64,000 nt of DNA from Zestosphaera sp. (GCA_038727705.1 JAVYVJ010000001.1:469924-533923); one strand, 5' to 3'; positions 1 through 8,940 are shown, numbered from the stretch's first letter. The notes: a model not told the origin generated them from the sequence alone. Translations and numbers: made by a program.

Positions 1-1
1 G

Positions 2-298
2 GTGACGTTCTACCCTGTAAGCAATGAGGTGATCGAAGGCGAGATCGTTGACGTGAAGAGGTCTGGTTTATTCGTTAATGTAGGTCCTGTGGACGCGTTC
101 GCTCACGTCAGTCAGTTAGCGGACGATAAGCTGGTGTACGATGAGGCGAGGGACGTCCTGGTCGGCGAGGCGACTAAGGTCACGTTCGCTAAGGGGGACG
201 TCGTCAGGGGCAGGGTTGTTAATGTGTCAATAGCACAACCGGCCCACATAAGGATTGGGCTAACGCTCAGGCAACCGGGTTTAGGAAAGCTAAGGTAG
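2..298 (+). CDS. rpo7: RNA polymerase subunit Rpo7 (RpoE'), C-terminal part
   Basis: This is the C-terminal part of archaeal RNA polymerase subunit Rpo7, which with Rpo4 forms the stalk of the enzyme. The visible 98 residues are the S1/OB-type RNA-binding half: the stretch EGEIVDVKRSGLFVNVGPVD, then HVSQL and the terminal IGLTLRQPGLG are typical of the family. The N-terminal tip domain lies before the window edge, so the first codon shown is not the real start. The stop is followed within 5 nt by spt4, the usual archaeal gene order. Identification is firm from the family signature; the gene is incomplete only because of the window. Confidence 0.93.
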   Translation: MTFYPVSNEVIEGEIVDVKRSGLFVNVGPVDAFAHVSQLADDKLVYDEARDVLVGEATKVTFAKGDVVRGRVVNVSIAQPAHIRIGLTLRQPGLGKLR

Positions 299-302
299 GG
301 TG

Positions 303-527
303 ATGAGGACGTCAGCGACTAAGAGTAGAAAATATCTGTTTAAGGCATGCAGCAACTGCAAGTACCTGGTAGGTAGGGACGAGTCTAAGTGCCCTAACTG
401 CGGTGGAGAGACCTTCACCGAGGATTGGAGGGGGGTAGTGCTGATATTGGATCCTGAGAGATCGCTGGTCAGCAGACACCTGAACATAAGGAAGGAAGGG
501 AAGTACGCCCTGCGTCTAGGGATGTGA
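303..527 (+). CDS. spt4: Transcription elongation factor Spt4 (RpoE'')
   Basis: Small zinc-binding partner of Spt5, which keeps RNA polymerase processive. The product of about 74 residues has the two zinc knuckles CSNC near residue 17 and CPNC near residue 30, followed by the Spt4 core with WRGVVLILDPERS. An ATG at 303 is preferred over the codon at 300 because it follows the rpo7 stop closely and gives the usual family length. It lies directly after rpo7, as in most archaea, and is probably co-transcribed with it and with the ribosomal genes downstream. Confidence 0.93.
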   Translation: MRTSATKSRKYLFKACSNCKYLVGRDESKCPNCGGETFTEDWRGVVLILDPERSLVSRHLNIRKEGKYALRLGM

Positions 528-572
528 ACTTAAAAAACCCTTCACACCTCTTAATTTAATGGTGTGGTAGCG

Positions 573-887
573 ATGAGTCACACGCCGCTGAGGTCAGTGG
601 CTATCGACCAAGGAGTGATAGTTAATGTATTGCTGGAGAAGGCTAACAGAGTGGTCGGGAGGACGGAGGTCATGGGTGAGATCATACACCTTGGTAGAGG
701 AACGCCTAACAGAGGTTTTCTCAGAGAGACGCTTGCCAAGCTATACGGTAGGACACCCGACCACGTAGTTGTGAGGTACGTTAAGGGCGAGTACGGCTCT
801 CATCGCTCAACGTTTAGAGCCAACGTATATGACTCCATAGATAGGCTCAAGTTCTTTGAGCCTGAATACCTAGTCAAGAGGGGCTGA
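573..887 (+). CDS. rps24e: 30S ribosomal protein S24e
   Basis: Archaeal/eukaryotic-type small-subunit ribosomal protein of about 104 residues. The family pattern is visible: NRVVGRTEVMGEIIH, then TPNRGFLRETLAKLYG, DHVVVRYVKGEYGSHRS and the C-terminal FEPEYLVKRG. The ATG at 573 gives the normal N-terminus; an upstream in-frame codon at 564 would add only three residues. It sits between spt4 and rps27ae, which is the standard archaeal order. Confidence 0.93.
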   Translation: MSHTPLRSVAIDQGVIVNVLLEKANRVVGRTEVMGEIIHLGRGTPNRGFLRETLAKLYGRTPDHVVVRYVKGEYGSHRSTFRANVYDSIDRLKFFEPEYLVKRG

Positions 888-890
888 GCC

Positions 891-1058
891 TTGGCCGAGA
901 GACACAAGCTATATGAAGTGGATCCAGGAACGGGCAGGATAAAGCTGAAGAGGAGGATATGTCCTAAATGCGGTAGGATTATGGGGTACTACGCGGGATC
1001 AAGTCCACGTTGGTACTGTGGCTACTGCCACCACGTCGAGTACGTAAGGCAGACATAG
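891..1058 (+). CDS. rps27ae: 30S ribosomal protein S27ae
   Basis: A 55-residue zinc-ribbon ribosomal protein, homologous to the ribosomal half of the eukaryotic ubiquitin-S27a fusion. It has CPKCG at residues 24-28 and CGYC at 43-46, with basic residues (KLKRR) just before the first knuckle. The start is TTG at 891, four bases after the rps24e stop. The gene is small and easily missed, but the zinc pattern and position between rps24e and kae1 make it secure. Confidence 0.92.
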   Translation: MAERHKLYEVDPGTGRIKLKRRICPKCGRIMGYYAGSSPRWYCGYCHHVEYVRQT

Positions 1059-1076
1059 CTGGAACATGGTTAGAAG

Positions 1077-2078
1077 ATGCTTGTCTTAGGTATAGAATCC
1101 TCCGCACATACCCTGGGGGTCGGGATCGTTAAGGATGAGACCCCGCACATAGTAGCGGACGTCAGGTTCGAATATAGACCTAAGGTAGGCGGCATCCACC
1201 CGAAGGAGGCTGCCCAATACTTCATGGACAACGCCCCCCGAGCGCTTAGCAAAGCATTGAGTTACGCAGGGGTGACTATAAGAGACATAGATGCTGTAGC
1301 AGTGGCTCTAGGACCGGGCATGGGACCCTGCCTGAGGGTAGGCGCCACCCTAGCCAGGGGGATAGCCACATACTTTAACAAGCCTCTCATCCCGGTTAAT
1401 CATGCACTAGCACACGTGGAGGTAGGGAGGATGTTATTCCAGTTTAGAGATCCTCTGGTAGTCTACCTATCAGGAGGAAACACACTCATAGCCTCATTCA
1501 CAGAGGGTAGGTACAGAATTTTCGGAGAGACTCTCGACATATCGCTCGGCAACTTCCTCGACACGTTGGCCCGTGAGCTGGGCCTAGCCCCGCCATACGT
1601 GGTCTCGGGACTTCATCAAATTGATCGATGCGCCTCTGAAGGCAGAGAATTCGTAGAACTCCCCTATGTCGTCAAGGGGCAAGACGTCTCGTTTTCCGGT
1701 TTGCTTACGGCAACTCTGAGGCTGGCTAAGGCCGGCGGTGTCGTTCTCAATGACTTATGCTACAGTGCTAGGGAAATAGCGTACTCAGCCGTGATTGAGG
1801 TGAGTGAGAGGGGCGTAGCCCACACTGGGAAGAAGGAAGTGCTCGTGGTGGGCGGCGTGGCATCCAGCCCAATACTTAAGGAGAAGTTCGAAGTGATGAG
1901 CGCAATCAGGAAGGTCAAGTTAGGTATAGTCCCACCGCAGTACGCCGTAGATAATGGCGTCATGATAGCGTGGACCGGGCTCCTCATGTTCAAGCACGGC
2001 GTGGTCGTGAAGCCTGAGGAAGCCCACGTGAGGCAGAGGTGGAAGCTTGACCAGGTTGACGTGCTCTGGCATGCCTGA
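1077..2078 (+). CDS. kae1: KEOPS subunit Kae1 (tRNA threonylcarbamoyladenosine synthase)
   Basis: Catalytic ASKHA-fold subunit of KEOPS that transfers threonylcarbamoyl to A37 of ANN-decoding tRNAs. At 333 residues it has the archaeal length. The metal-binding HxxxH is visible as H109 and H113 in NHALAHVEVGR, the phosphate loop as ALGPGMGPCLRVGA, and the late PQYAVDNGVMIAW supplies the conserved Asp. Its 3' end overlaps bud32 by 8 nt, so the two are translationally coupled rather than fused as in some euryarchaea. The third KEOPS subunit, pcc1, is 3 kb downstream. Confidence 0.96.
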   Translation: MLVLGIESSAHTLGVGIVKDETPHIVADVRFEYRPKVGGIHPKEAAQYFMDNAPRALSKALSYAGVTIRDIDAVAVALGPGMGPCLRVGATLARGIATYFNKPLIPVNHALAHVEVGRMLFQFRDPLVVYLSGGNTLIASFTEGRYRIFGETLDISLGNFLDTLARELGLAPPYVVSGLHQIDRCASEGREFVELPYVVKGQDVSFSGLLTATLRLAKAGGVVLNDLCYSAREIAYSAVIEVSERGVAHTGKKEVLVVGGVASSPILKEKFEVMSAIRKVKLGIVPPQYAVDNGVMIAWTGLLMFKHGVVVKPEEAHVRQRWKLDQVDVLWHA

Positions 2079-2721
2079 GTTGCTAGCGTTGGGTGCCGAA
2101 GCACTCATAGTTAAGGCGTGCTACGATGGCATGACCTCAATCTACAAGGTTAGGGTGGGCAAGCCCTACAGGGATCACAGGTTGGACGCCCTGATCGTCA
2201 GGGAGAGAAGCGAGACCGAAGCTAAGATACTCGCTGAGCTGAGATTGAGGGGACTTAATGTGCCGGCTATCTACTACGTGGACGCAGGCGAAGGGTTGAT
2301 AGTGATGGAGTTTGTGGAAGGGGTTCTGCTCAAGGACCTCGTGTCGAGCGGGGCGAGCAGGGTCTCCAAATACCTGCGAAGCTTGGGAGCGATGGTTGCT
2401 AAGATTCACGAGGCGGGGATAGTGCACGGCGACCTAACCACCTCGAACGTGATAGTGAGTGGTGAGGAGGTGTTCTTGATAGATTTCGGCCTGGCCAGGT
2501 ACTCCAGGAGGTTGGAGGACTTGGCCACTGACATACATCTCTTCATAAGGGCTGTGGAGAGCACGCACTTCGGCCACAAGGAGGTCTTGCTGGGGAGCTT
2601 TGTAAGAGGGTACAGCGACGTCAGCGGTGAGAGCCTGACGGACTCTTTATTAGGTAAGGTTAAGGAGATAAGGCTTAGGGGGAGGTATGTCGAGGAGAGA
2701 AGGGTGCGGAGAGGTCTTTAA
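2071..2721 (+). CDS. bud32: KEOPS subunit Bud32, atypical small kinase/ATPase
   Basis: Small RIO-like kinase that activates Kae1 within KEOPS. The 216-residue product shows the catalytic loop HGDLTTSN at residues 119-126 and the metal-binding DFG at 138-140, and ends in the basic tail RRVRRGL typical of Bud32. ATG at 2071 is chosen because it overlaps the kae1 stop in the way coupled archaeal genes do; the open frame upstream lies inside kae1. Its own 3' end overlaps the next gene. Confidence 0.94.
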   Translation: MPELLALGAEALIVKACYDGMTSIYKVRVGKPYRDHRLDALIVRERSETEAKILAELRLRGLNVPAIYYVDAGEGLIVMEFVEGVLLKDLVSSGASRVSKYLRSLGAMVAKIHEAGIVHGDLTTSNVIVSGEEVFLIDFGLARYSRRLEDLATDIHLFIRAVESTHFGHKEVLLGSFVRGYSDVSGESLTDSLLGKVKEIRLRGRYVEERRVRRGL

Positions 2722-3286
2722 ACTGTATTTAATCTCAAGGAACGCAGGCAAGGTCAGGGAGTTTCAGAGGCTTGGTGTTGAGGAGTGCGTGGATGTAAGC
2801 CCGGCCGAGCTAAGCAAGATTGAAATACAGTCCGACGAGCTATCGGCTATAGCGCTCTACAGCGCTGTGCAGGCCTCACTGCAACTGAGTGATCCGTTCT
2901 TCGTAGAGGACTCGGGGCTTTACATACCCTCCCTAGGCGGTTTCCCAGGCCCCTACAGCAGTTATGTCTACAGGACATTGGGCGTTAGAGGGATTCTGAA
3001 GCTCATGGAGGGACTTACGGAGAGGCAAGCACGATTCGAGTCAGTGATAGTGCTCTACTATCCTGAACATGGCTTCAGACTTTTCAGGGGGGTCGTGGAG
3101 GGTACGATATCTAGGGAGGTCAGGGGGCTCGGCGGTTTCGGCTTCGACCCCATATTCATACCGGATGGGCACAGCAAGACTTTTGCTGAGATGCCGACTG
3201 AGGCGAAAAACTCCCTCTCACATAGGGGGAAAGCGTTCAGGGCCATGGTCGAGTGGTTGAGAACGACTTATAAATCCCAGATATAG
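2687..3286 (+). CDS. XTP/dITP diphosphatase (Ham1/RdgB family)
   Basis: Nucleotide-sanitising pyrophosphatase that hydrolyses ITP, dITP and XTP. It has the phosphate-binding SRNAGKVREF near the N-terminus, the catalytic EDSGLYI around residue 75 followed by GGFPGPYSSY, the substrate loop GFGFDPIF, and a C-terminal SHRGKAF. The ATG at 2687 gives a 35-nt overlap with bud32; no better start lies between it and the conserved LYLISRN segment. The linkage of this gene with kae1-bud32 is common in Thermoproteota. Confidence 0.92.
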   Translation: MSRREGCGEVFKLYLISRNAGKVREFQRLGVEECVDVSPAELSKIEIQSDELSAIALYSAVQASLQLSDPFFVEDSGLYIPSLGGFPGPYSSYVYRTLGVRGILKLMEGLTERQARFESVIVLYYPEHGFRLFRGVVEGTISREVRGLGGFGFDPIFIPDGHSKTFAEMPTEAKNSLSHRGKAFRAMVEWLRTTYKSQI

Positions 3287-3306
3287 GAGATTTAATAGGT
3301 GCTGGG

Positions 3307-3786
3307 ATGAGGAAGGGAAAGGAGAAAGGAAAGTCACACTCTACGAGACCGCCGACGCTAGTACCACCGAAGTGGTTGCAGTACACACCTGAGGAGATAG
3401 AGACCATCATAGTGGAGTTAGCTAGGAAGGGGTACCCACCCTCGATGATTGGAGTGATTCTGAGGGATCAATATGGAGTTCCTCTAGCTAAGGCGGTGTT
3501 GGGTCTAGAGATCACCGAGGTTCTGGAGAGATATGGGATGAACCCAGTGATACCGGAGGATCTCTACAACCTGATAAAGAAAGCAGTCAACCTAAGAAGA
3601 CACCTCAGCGAACATCCTAAGGACACGCATTCCCAGAGAGGTCTCATCGCTGTGGAGTCCAAGATACATAGGCTCATTAAATACTACAAGAGAGTGGGTA
3701 AGCTTCCTTCAGATTGGAAGTACGACCCTGAAGGAGCTAAGATCCTCACTCAGAGGCCCCTAATACCGTACACAGAAGTCAAGTAG
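3307..3786 (+). CDS. rps15: 30S ribosomal protein S15 (S13e type)
   Basis: Archaeal S15, 159 residues, with the archaeal N-terminal extension rich in Lys and the helical signature KGYPPSMIGVILRDQYG, followed by the classic S15 core LRRHLSEHPKDTHSQRGL and IHRLIKYYKR. It binds 16S rRNA in the central domain. A TATA-like TTTAATAG lies before it, overlapping the end of the pyrophosphatase gene. Confidence 0.95.
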   Translation: MRKGKEKGKSHSTRPPTLVPPKWLQYTPEEIETIIVELARKGYPPSMIGVILRDQYGVPLAKAVLGLEITEVLERYGMNPVIPEDLYNLIKKAVNLRRHLSEHPKDTHSQRGLIAVESKIHRLIKYYKRVGKLPSDWKYDPEGAKILTQRPLIPYTEVK

Positions 3787-3829
3787 GGATCACGAATATT
3801 AAGGTTAAGAGTAGTTAGATTAAGCGGGT

Positions 3830-4957
3830 GTGTTTTTGCCCCAGCCGAATAGAGTCATAACTGACGTTGAGGCTTTCCATAGTTTTCTAAACGAGATAAG
3901 GAAAAGCGGGAGGCTAGTCAGGGTTGTGTCGAGCTTCGATGTGGAATCGATCACAGCAGGCGGGGTGCTGTTTAAGGCCCTCAACTCCATGGAGCTAGAC
4001 GCAGAGTTCCTTCCGGACTACATCAGCTTAAGCGCAGATATTGCCGCTAGAGTCATCGGGATTAACATACCCAACACAGACTGCAGTGAATGCCTGATTT
4101 TTCAGGCATCCAGCACCAACCAGACATCACTCTTGAAGCACAATTACGTTGTTAGATACCCCTCACTACTCCCAGGTATAACGAACCTGCTGAACGAGTT
4201 TGTGCCCATCTCCAAAGAGATAAAAGTATTAGTCGCCTCAGCCGTCTGCGCTAAGTACATACCGAGGCTTAAGGAATTGAACCCGAGCGATCATGAGAAA
4301 GAGTTCCTCAGTAAGTTAGGTAGTGAAGGCTTGCTGGAGAGTGTGGATGCCCCGCTAGTGCCGTACTTCACATCACCTACATATACGGCGGATATGGGAC
4401 TCGATCCCTACATAACTTTAACTGCAGCTAAGGGGGGTTTGAGCGAGACGCTGACGGCAGTAGCTGCGGTTTACAAAATCCCGCAGGACAGGCTGAAGCT
4501 TAAGACCCACCTCATTAAATTCAGCTGGTTCGTGAGGGACCTAACTACCTTAGCGTATTTCATGACCTGGTTGCTTGACGTTAGGGGGTATGAGGGCTAC
4601 CTCTCGTCGATGATCAGTCCAGGGCATCTCAGGAAGTGTTACCTTGAATTCATTAGGAACATCAAGTACATGAAATCGTGCCTTGAGCCAGTGTTGAGCG
4701 AGGGGGTGGAAGCGTCCAAGGTCAAGTACGTGGTGATAAAGGGGGACCCCGCCAGACTCTCTGCAACAGTGATAGGTAAGGTGCTCTGGAGCTTCAACTT
4801 AATTGATCCCTCTAAAACACCTGTGATTATAGAGTATAGCGGGAAGCATTACATACCTCTGAGTTACTTAACCCAAAACATCAGACGCGCGTCAGCCCCC
4901 AAGTACGTGGTTCAAGGAGGGTACCTAATAGTGCCTAACGCGTCAGAGGTTCTGTAA
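3830..4957 (+). CDS. DHH-superfamily protein, RecJ/Cdc45-like
   Basis: A 375-residue protein that I place in the archaeal RecJ/Cdc45-like DHH family by context and by weak sequence pattern. The region RVVSSFDVESITAGGVLFKAL occupies the place of the usual D-x-D-G-x-x-S-A motif, but the second Asp is replaced (FDVES), and I see no DHH triad, so it is probably not a nuclease. In crenarchaea a degenerate RecJ-like protein acts as the Cdc45 counterpart with GINS and MCM; the same role is an inference here. It is located between rps15 and pcc1. Start is GTG at 3830, with an in-frame TTG at 3836 as alternative. Confidence 0.68.
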   Translation: MFLPQPNRVITDVEAFHSFLNEIRKSGRLVRVVSSFDVESITAGGVLFKALNSMELDAEFLPDYISLSADIAARVIGINIPNTDCSECLIFQASSTNQTSLLKHNYVVRYPSLLPGITNLLNEFVPISKEIKVLVASAVCAKYIPRLKELNPSDHEKEFLSKLGSEGLLESVDAPLVPYFTSPTYTADMGLDPYITLTAAKGGLSETLTAVAAVYKIPQDRLKLKTHLIKFSWFVRDLTTLAYFMTWLLDVRGYEGYLSSMISPGHLRKCYLEFIRNIKYMKSCLEPVLSEGVEASKVKYVVIKGDPARLSATVIGKVLWSFNLIDPSKTPVIIEYSGKHYIPLSYLTQNIRRASAPKYVVQGGYLIVPNASEVL

Positions 4958-4958
4958 C

Positions 4959-5225
4959 TTGAGAATCTTGGTGAAGATTGAGGTAAGGGAGGGAGATCCA
5001 AAGCTTCTAGAGTCTCTTCACAGGGCTACACTCCCAGACGATATGAAACCTCCGAGAAACTACGCAATAGCTCACGAGGTAGGGGAAGGACGCTTCACGT
5101 ACAGCGCAGTCTACGAGGGTAGCACGTCCTCTGAGGCTGTGAGAACCGCTTCCTCAATAATTGAGGAGTTCTTAAGAATATATAGAATGCTTTCAGGCAC
5201 CATCTTAGAGCACAGGACTCAATAG
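4959..5225 (+). CDS. pcc1: KEOPS subunit Pcc1
   Basis: A small protein of 88 residues resembling Pcc1, the dimerisation subunit of KEOPS that binds Kae1. The family pattern of a strand (ILVKIEV), the block LLESLHRATLPDDM, a second strand pair (YAIAHEVGEG / FTYSAVYEG) and a long C-terminal helix (SSIIEEFLRIYRML) is visible. It starts with TTG at 4959, one base after the preceding stop, so it is very likely translated from the same mRNA. The assignment is supported by the nearby kae1 and bud32. Confidence 0.78.
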   Translation: MRILVKIEVREGDPKLLESLHRATLPDDMKPPRNYAIAHEVGEGRFTYSAVYEGSTSSEAVRTASSIIEEFLRIYRMLSGTILEHRTQ

Positions 5226-5499
5226 GATTTCTGCCACCCGCCTACCCTCTCGAGGCTCAGGTTTCATTATTGTTGATGTTTCGCATTCGTTAATGTTGCC
5301 TGCCCTGCCTTTAGCTCTGCGGACCTCACCTCCACTAGCTTGAGGTGACCCCGCACTCAGGCAGAACCGCACGATCAAGCGACGCTGAGCAACCCCCAAG
5401 ACGTGGTTGGGGTTTACAGGTCGTAGTGACGCGGGGTCCCCGTGAAGGAGGTGCTAAAGTTTTATAAGCTCTACCTGAGAAAGGTATTAGGTCGTGGAG
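5226..5499. other. Non-coding gap with several GC-rich hairpins
   Basis: This 270-nt gap has no credible coding frame but is unusually rich in inverted repeats. There is an ACCTCA/TGAGGT pair with loop around 5323-5346 enclosed by GCGG/CCGC, a CCCCAA/TTGGGG stem with a 7-nt loop near 5396-5414, and a CGGGG-T-CCCCG stem near 5431-5441. A TATA-like TTTTATAAG near 5459 probably serves rps3ae. The hairpins could be a small structured RNA or only a leader or terminator region; I recognise no RNase P, SRP or guide RNA signature. Confidence 0.35.
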
Positions 5500-6120
5500 A
5501 TGTCAAGAGCGCCGCAGGTTAAGGATAAGTGGAAACTGAAGAAATGGTACAAGGTGTTAGCACCAGAGGTTTTTGGGAGCGCCGAGATAGCCACAACCCC
5601 CGCAGAGGATTTCTCCAGAGTCATTGGCAGAACTTTTGAGGTCTCCCTCTTCGACCTCACAGGCGATTTCAGCAAACACCATGTAATGCTTAAATTCCAG
5701 GTGGTTGAGGTCGACGGCGACGTGGCACGCACTCGGTTTAAAGGACACGAGCTGGCTAGGGATTACATGAGATCCCTTATAAGGAGGAAGTCCAGTAAGG
5801 TCAGTGCCATAGTTAACGTGACCACCAGCGATGGTCACACGATGAGAGTCACCGCAATCTCCCTGACTACATACAGGTGTAAGACAAGCCAGAGGAACGC
5901 GATCAGGAGGGAGATGATGAAGGTGCTTGCCGAGAAGGCGTCCCAGATGAATCTCGCTGAATTCATCAAGTCCATAATGTTAGGAACTCTGGCAACCGAC
6001 ATTTTCGTCGCGTGTAAGAAGATATACCCGCTAAGGAAGGTTGAAATATATAAGTCGAAGCTACTTCAAGCCACACCCTCTGAAGGCGGTGAGGAGGTAC
6101 TCCCAGCGCCTCAAGCATGA
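5500..6120 (+). CDS. rps3ae: 30S ribosomal protein S3ae (S1e)
   Basis: Archaeal S3ae/eS1, about 206 residues. The N-terminus KDKWKLKKWYKVLAPEVF, the block VIGRTFEVSLFDLTGDFSKHH and the later RFKGHELARDYMRSLIRRK are hallmarks. ATG at 5500 is preferred to the GTG two codons upstream. It has its own TATA box about 35 nt before the start, so it begins a new transcript after the hairpin-rich gap. Confidence 0.95.
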   Translation: MSRAPQVKDKWKLKKWYKVLAPEVFGSAEIATTPAEDFSRVIGRTFEVSLFDLTGDFSKHHVMLKFQVVEVDGDVARTRFKGHELARDYMRSLIRRKSSKVSAIVNVTTSDGHTMRVTAISLTTYRCKTSQRNAIRREMMKVLAEKASQMNLAEFIKSIMLGTLATDIFVACKKIYPLRKVEIYKSKLLQATPSEGGEEVLPAPQA

Positions 6121-6250
6121 AGCCCAAGTTCTCGGCGTGTGAATACCGTGATGTAGGGCTTGATGAGGACTCATTAATTGTTAGATTGTCCGTAACCTGC
6201 GTTCAGCGGTCGTTTTCTTCAGCCTTTATAATGTATTGCCGCATGGTATA

Positions 6251-7543
6251 ATGGGCGAGTTAATGGAGGCAATACTCCTCGCCGCCGGATACGGTAGAGG
6301 ACTGGAGCCGTTGACCCACACAAGGAATAAGGTCCTGATCCCCGTTATTGATAAGCCATTGCTTGAACATCACATCGATAATCTAGCAACCTTGGGCGTT
6401 GAGAGAGTTGTAATAGTGTCCAACTACATGGCAGATCAGGTGAGCGGGTATGTGAGTAGGTTAGCTGAAAAGGTTTCATGCGATATAAAACTAGTCCTTC
6501 AGGGGAAACCCCTCGGCACTGGCGACGCCGCTAGGCGAGGGCTTGAGGAGGTCAGCTCTGACTATTTTCTAATAATCTATGGAGACGTCTACGTGAGGTT
6601 TGAGGATCTGAAGAATATTGTCAAGCTGGGGAGGAACGTTATCGGTGCTTACGAAGTCAGCGACCCTAGAAGGTATGGCGTTCTAATTAGTGAGGGCTCC
6701 TTACTTAAGGGTATAGTGGAGAAGCCCGAGAGCGCTCACTCCAACCTGGTCAATGCGGGGGTTTATATCCTCAGCCAGAAGTTGGCAAAGTACCTGAATG
6801 ACCTGCCTTTAAGCTCTAGGGGTGAGTATGAGCTGACGGACGCTCTGACGATGTTGGCTAGCGAGGAACCAGTCCACGTCTATAGATTAAGCTACTGGAA
6901 GGATCTGGGAAGGCCTTGGAGCCTGCTTGAGTTAAATAAGGATCTAATGAGTTCCTGGAGCAGGCAGGTGGTCAAAGGTAGTGTAGAGCCTGGCGTCACG
7001 ATCAAGAACCCTGTCTACATAGATGAGGGTGCGGAGGTCCTCTCCGGGACATACATAGTGGGTCCAGCCTACATAGGACGTAACTCCGTGGTGGGGCCAA
7101 ACAGCTATATTAGACCCTACACAGTGATCTCAAGCGGTTCTAAGGTAGGGTATAACGTTGAGGTTAAGGAGAGTGTGTTAATGAGTAAGGTGCACGTATC
7201 ACACCACGCCTACGTAGGAGACTCAATAATTGGTGAAGGTTGTAACCTAGGGGCCGGCACAATAACCGCTAACCTTAGGTTTGATGAGAGGCCTGTAAGC
7301 TATGTCGTGAAGGGTGTGAGGGAGTCCACCGGAAGGGTTAAGTTCGGTGCCGTGTTAGGGGACTTCGTTAAGACGGGTGTAGATGTCTCTCTAATGCCTG
7401 GGGTTAAGGTGGGGGCATACTCATGGATATACCCTGGGGTGGTGGTTACTAGGGACGTTCCACCCTGCAGTGTTTACGTGGGTGAGAATGATTTACGCGA
7501 GCTGAAGGGCGAGTGCAGAGTGGACAGGGGTGTGTGGCTCTAG
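6251..7543 (+). CDS. Bifunctional sugar-1-phosphate nucleotidylyltransferase/acetyltransferase (GlmU-like)
   Basis: The N-terminal 230 residues are a Rossmann-type nucleotidyltransferase with the phosphate loop LLAAGYGRGLEPLT and the substrate block KVLIPVIDKPLLEH; the C-terminal half is a left-handed beta-helix of hexapeptide repeats (for example GVTIKNPVYIDEGAEVLSG and the GAGTITAN turn). This architecture matches archaeal GlmU/ST0452-like enzymes that make UDP-GlcNAc or dTDP-glucose; the exact sugar cannot be read from sequence. The loop has GYGRG where GxGTR is usual. ATG at 6251 follows a TATA box TTTATAAT near 6225. Confidence 0.86.
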   Translation: MGELMEAILLAAGYGRGLEPLTHTRNKVLIPVIDKPLLEHHIDNLATLGVERVVIVSNYMADQVSGYVSRLAEKVSCDIKLVLQGKPLGTGDAARRGLEEVSSDYFLIIYGDVYVRFEDLKNIVKLGRNVIGAYEVSDPRRYGVLISEGSLLKGIVEKPESAHSNLVNAGVYILSQKLAKYLNDLPLSSRGEYELTDALTMLASEEPVHVYRLSYWKDLGRPWSLLELNKDLMSSWSRQVVKGSVEPGVTIKNPVYIDEGAEVLSGTYIVGPAYIGRNSVVGPNSYIRPYTVISSGSKVGYNVEVKESVLMSKVHVSHHAYVGDSIIGEGCNLGAGTITANLRFDERPVSYVVKGVRESTGRVKFGAVLGDFVKTGVDVSLMPGVKVGAYSWIYPGVVVTRDVPPCSVYVGENDLRELKGECRVDRGVWL

Positions 7544-7578
7544 AGATGAGGCGTTGCCACGGATCTTCAGATAATGGC

Positions 7579-7605
7579 GGGGGCGTCCCCCACTCATCAT
7601 CCCGA
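7579..7605 (+). terminator. Hairpin plus T-run after the GlmU-like gene
   Basis: A perfect GGGGG-CGT-CCCCC stem-loop at 7579-7591 is followed by a T-rich stretch (ATTCTTTTT) ending near 7605, 36 nt after the stop of the sugar nucleotidyltransferase. This looks like a stem-loop terminator, although archaeal termination mostly needs only the T-run. The T-run may also contribute to the promoter of the next gene. Confidence 0.45.
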
Positions 7606-7643
7606 CATTCTTTTTAAGACTCGGTGCGTATATTACCACTGAG

Positions 7644-8873
7644 GTGTTATGCCTGCCTCCGAACCCCCCTCTCGTAGGGGTCATAGGCAAAACGAACGTC
7701 GGTAAATCCACTTTCTTTTCCGCGGCAACCATGATAGACGTCAAGATAGAAAACAGGCCTTTCGTGACCATAGAACCGAACATCGGGGTAGCTTACGTCC
7801 GAGTCAAGTGCGTTCATGCGGAGCTGGGGTTGCCTAGGTGCGACGCGAGAAATTCCATATGTGTGAGTGGGGAGAGACTAATACCGGTCAAGCTGATGGA
7901 CGTTGCCGGTCTGATAAAGGATGCTCATAAGGGGAGGGGGTTAGGTAATAAGTTCATGGATGATTTACGGCAGGCTGATGTGTTACTTCATGTAATAGAC
8001 GCCTCAGGCTCCACAGATGAGGAGGGGAGGCCTGTAACGCCAGGCACGTATGACCCGCTGGAGGAGGTGTTAAGCATTGAGACGGAGGTTAACGAGTGGT
8101 TCTACGGTATAATAAGCAGGGACTGGCTCCGTTTTGCTAGAGGGCTTGACGGCATGCCGTGGGATCAGGCGATTGAAGCGATAACCAAGCGGGTCTCAGG
8201 CCTCTCCATACGGCGGGAACACGTGATCCTGGCTTTGAAGGCCAGCGGCCTCGAGATGTCCAAGCCTAGTTCCTGGCGTGATGAGGAGTTGAGGAGGTTC
8301 GTGGTTAAGCTGCGTGAAGTCTCAAAGCCGATGGTGGTGGTTGGCAATAAGGCGGACATCCCTGAATCCGAGGATAACGTTAAACGCCTGACTAAGGAGC
8401 TTAAGGACAGGGTCTTCATCCCAGCAAGCTCTATCTATGAGATGGTCTTGAGGAAGGCCGCTAAGGCTGGGTTGGTGAAGTACTTGCCGGGCGATCCTGA
8501 CTTCACGATAGTAGATGAAGATAAGTTGAACCCTAAACAAAGAGCAGTGCTGGAGAGGGTGAGGGAGTTCATGAGGAAGTTCGGAGGGACTGGGGTGCAG
8601 CAATCCCTGAACACAGCGGTCTTCAAAGTCCTTAACATGATAGTGGTGTACCCTGTTGAGGATCCGCATAAGTACGCCGACAGTAACGGCAACGTGCTGC
8701 CCGACGCTTACCTGGTTAGGAAGGGGGTGACTGCGCAGGAGCTCGCCTACCTAGTGCACACGGATTTAGGGAAGGGCTTCTTATATGCCCTACTGGCTAA
8801 GGAGAGCAAGAGGGTGGGCGCGTCATACGAGTTACGCAACAACGATGTGGTCAAGATAGTCTCGGCTAGATGA
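7644..8873 (+). CDS. YchF/OBG-like GTPase with TGS domain (archaeal type)
   Basis: Translation-associated P-loop NTPase of the Obg family. It has the Walker [10 protein letters not shown] at residues 15-23, the switch [19 protein letters not shown], the base-recognition NKAD near residue 234 and a C-terminal TGS-like domain ([19 protein letters not shown]). The 409-residue length and the KTN variant of the P-loop match the archaeal YchF-type group. Start is GTG at 7644 with a TATA-like TTTTTAAG about 40 nt upstream. Confidence 0.9.
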   Translation: MLCLPPNPPLVGVIGKTNVGKSTFFSAATMIDVKIENRPFVTIEPNIGVAYVRVKCVHAELGLPRCDARNSICVSGERLIPVKLMDVAGLIKDAHKGRGLGNKFMDDLRQADVLLHVIDASGSTDEEGRPVTPGTYDPLEEVLSIETEVNEWFYGIISRDWLRFARGLDGMPWDQAIEAITKRVSGLSIRREHVILALKASGLEMSKPSSWRDEELRRFVVKLREVSKPMVVVGNKADIPESEDNVKRLTKELKDRVFIPASSIYEMVLRKAAKAGLVKYLPGDPDFTIVDEDKLNPKQRAVLERVREFMRKFGGTGVQQSLNTAVFKVLNMIVVYPVEDPHKYADSNGNVLPDAYLVRKGVTAQELAYLVHTDLGKGFLYALLAKESKRVGASYELRNNDVVKIVSAR

Positions 8874-8940
8874 GCCTGCGTCCAAGCACCAAACTCTTTT
8901 AAACCCCGTAGCATCTAATTTGAGGATGTGGGGAAGTAGC

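Noticed and set aside
6117-6251. Short frame of 44 codons overlapping the rps3ae stop
   Set aside because: No Shine-Dalgarno or family resemblance, and it runs across the promoter of the GlmU-like gene.
7560-7600. Minus-strand ATGATGA and CTGA around the hairpin
   Set aside because: The sequence between them is one GC hairpin without guide spacing or D'/C' boxes, so a terminator stem is the simpler reading.
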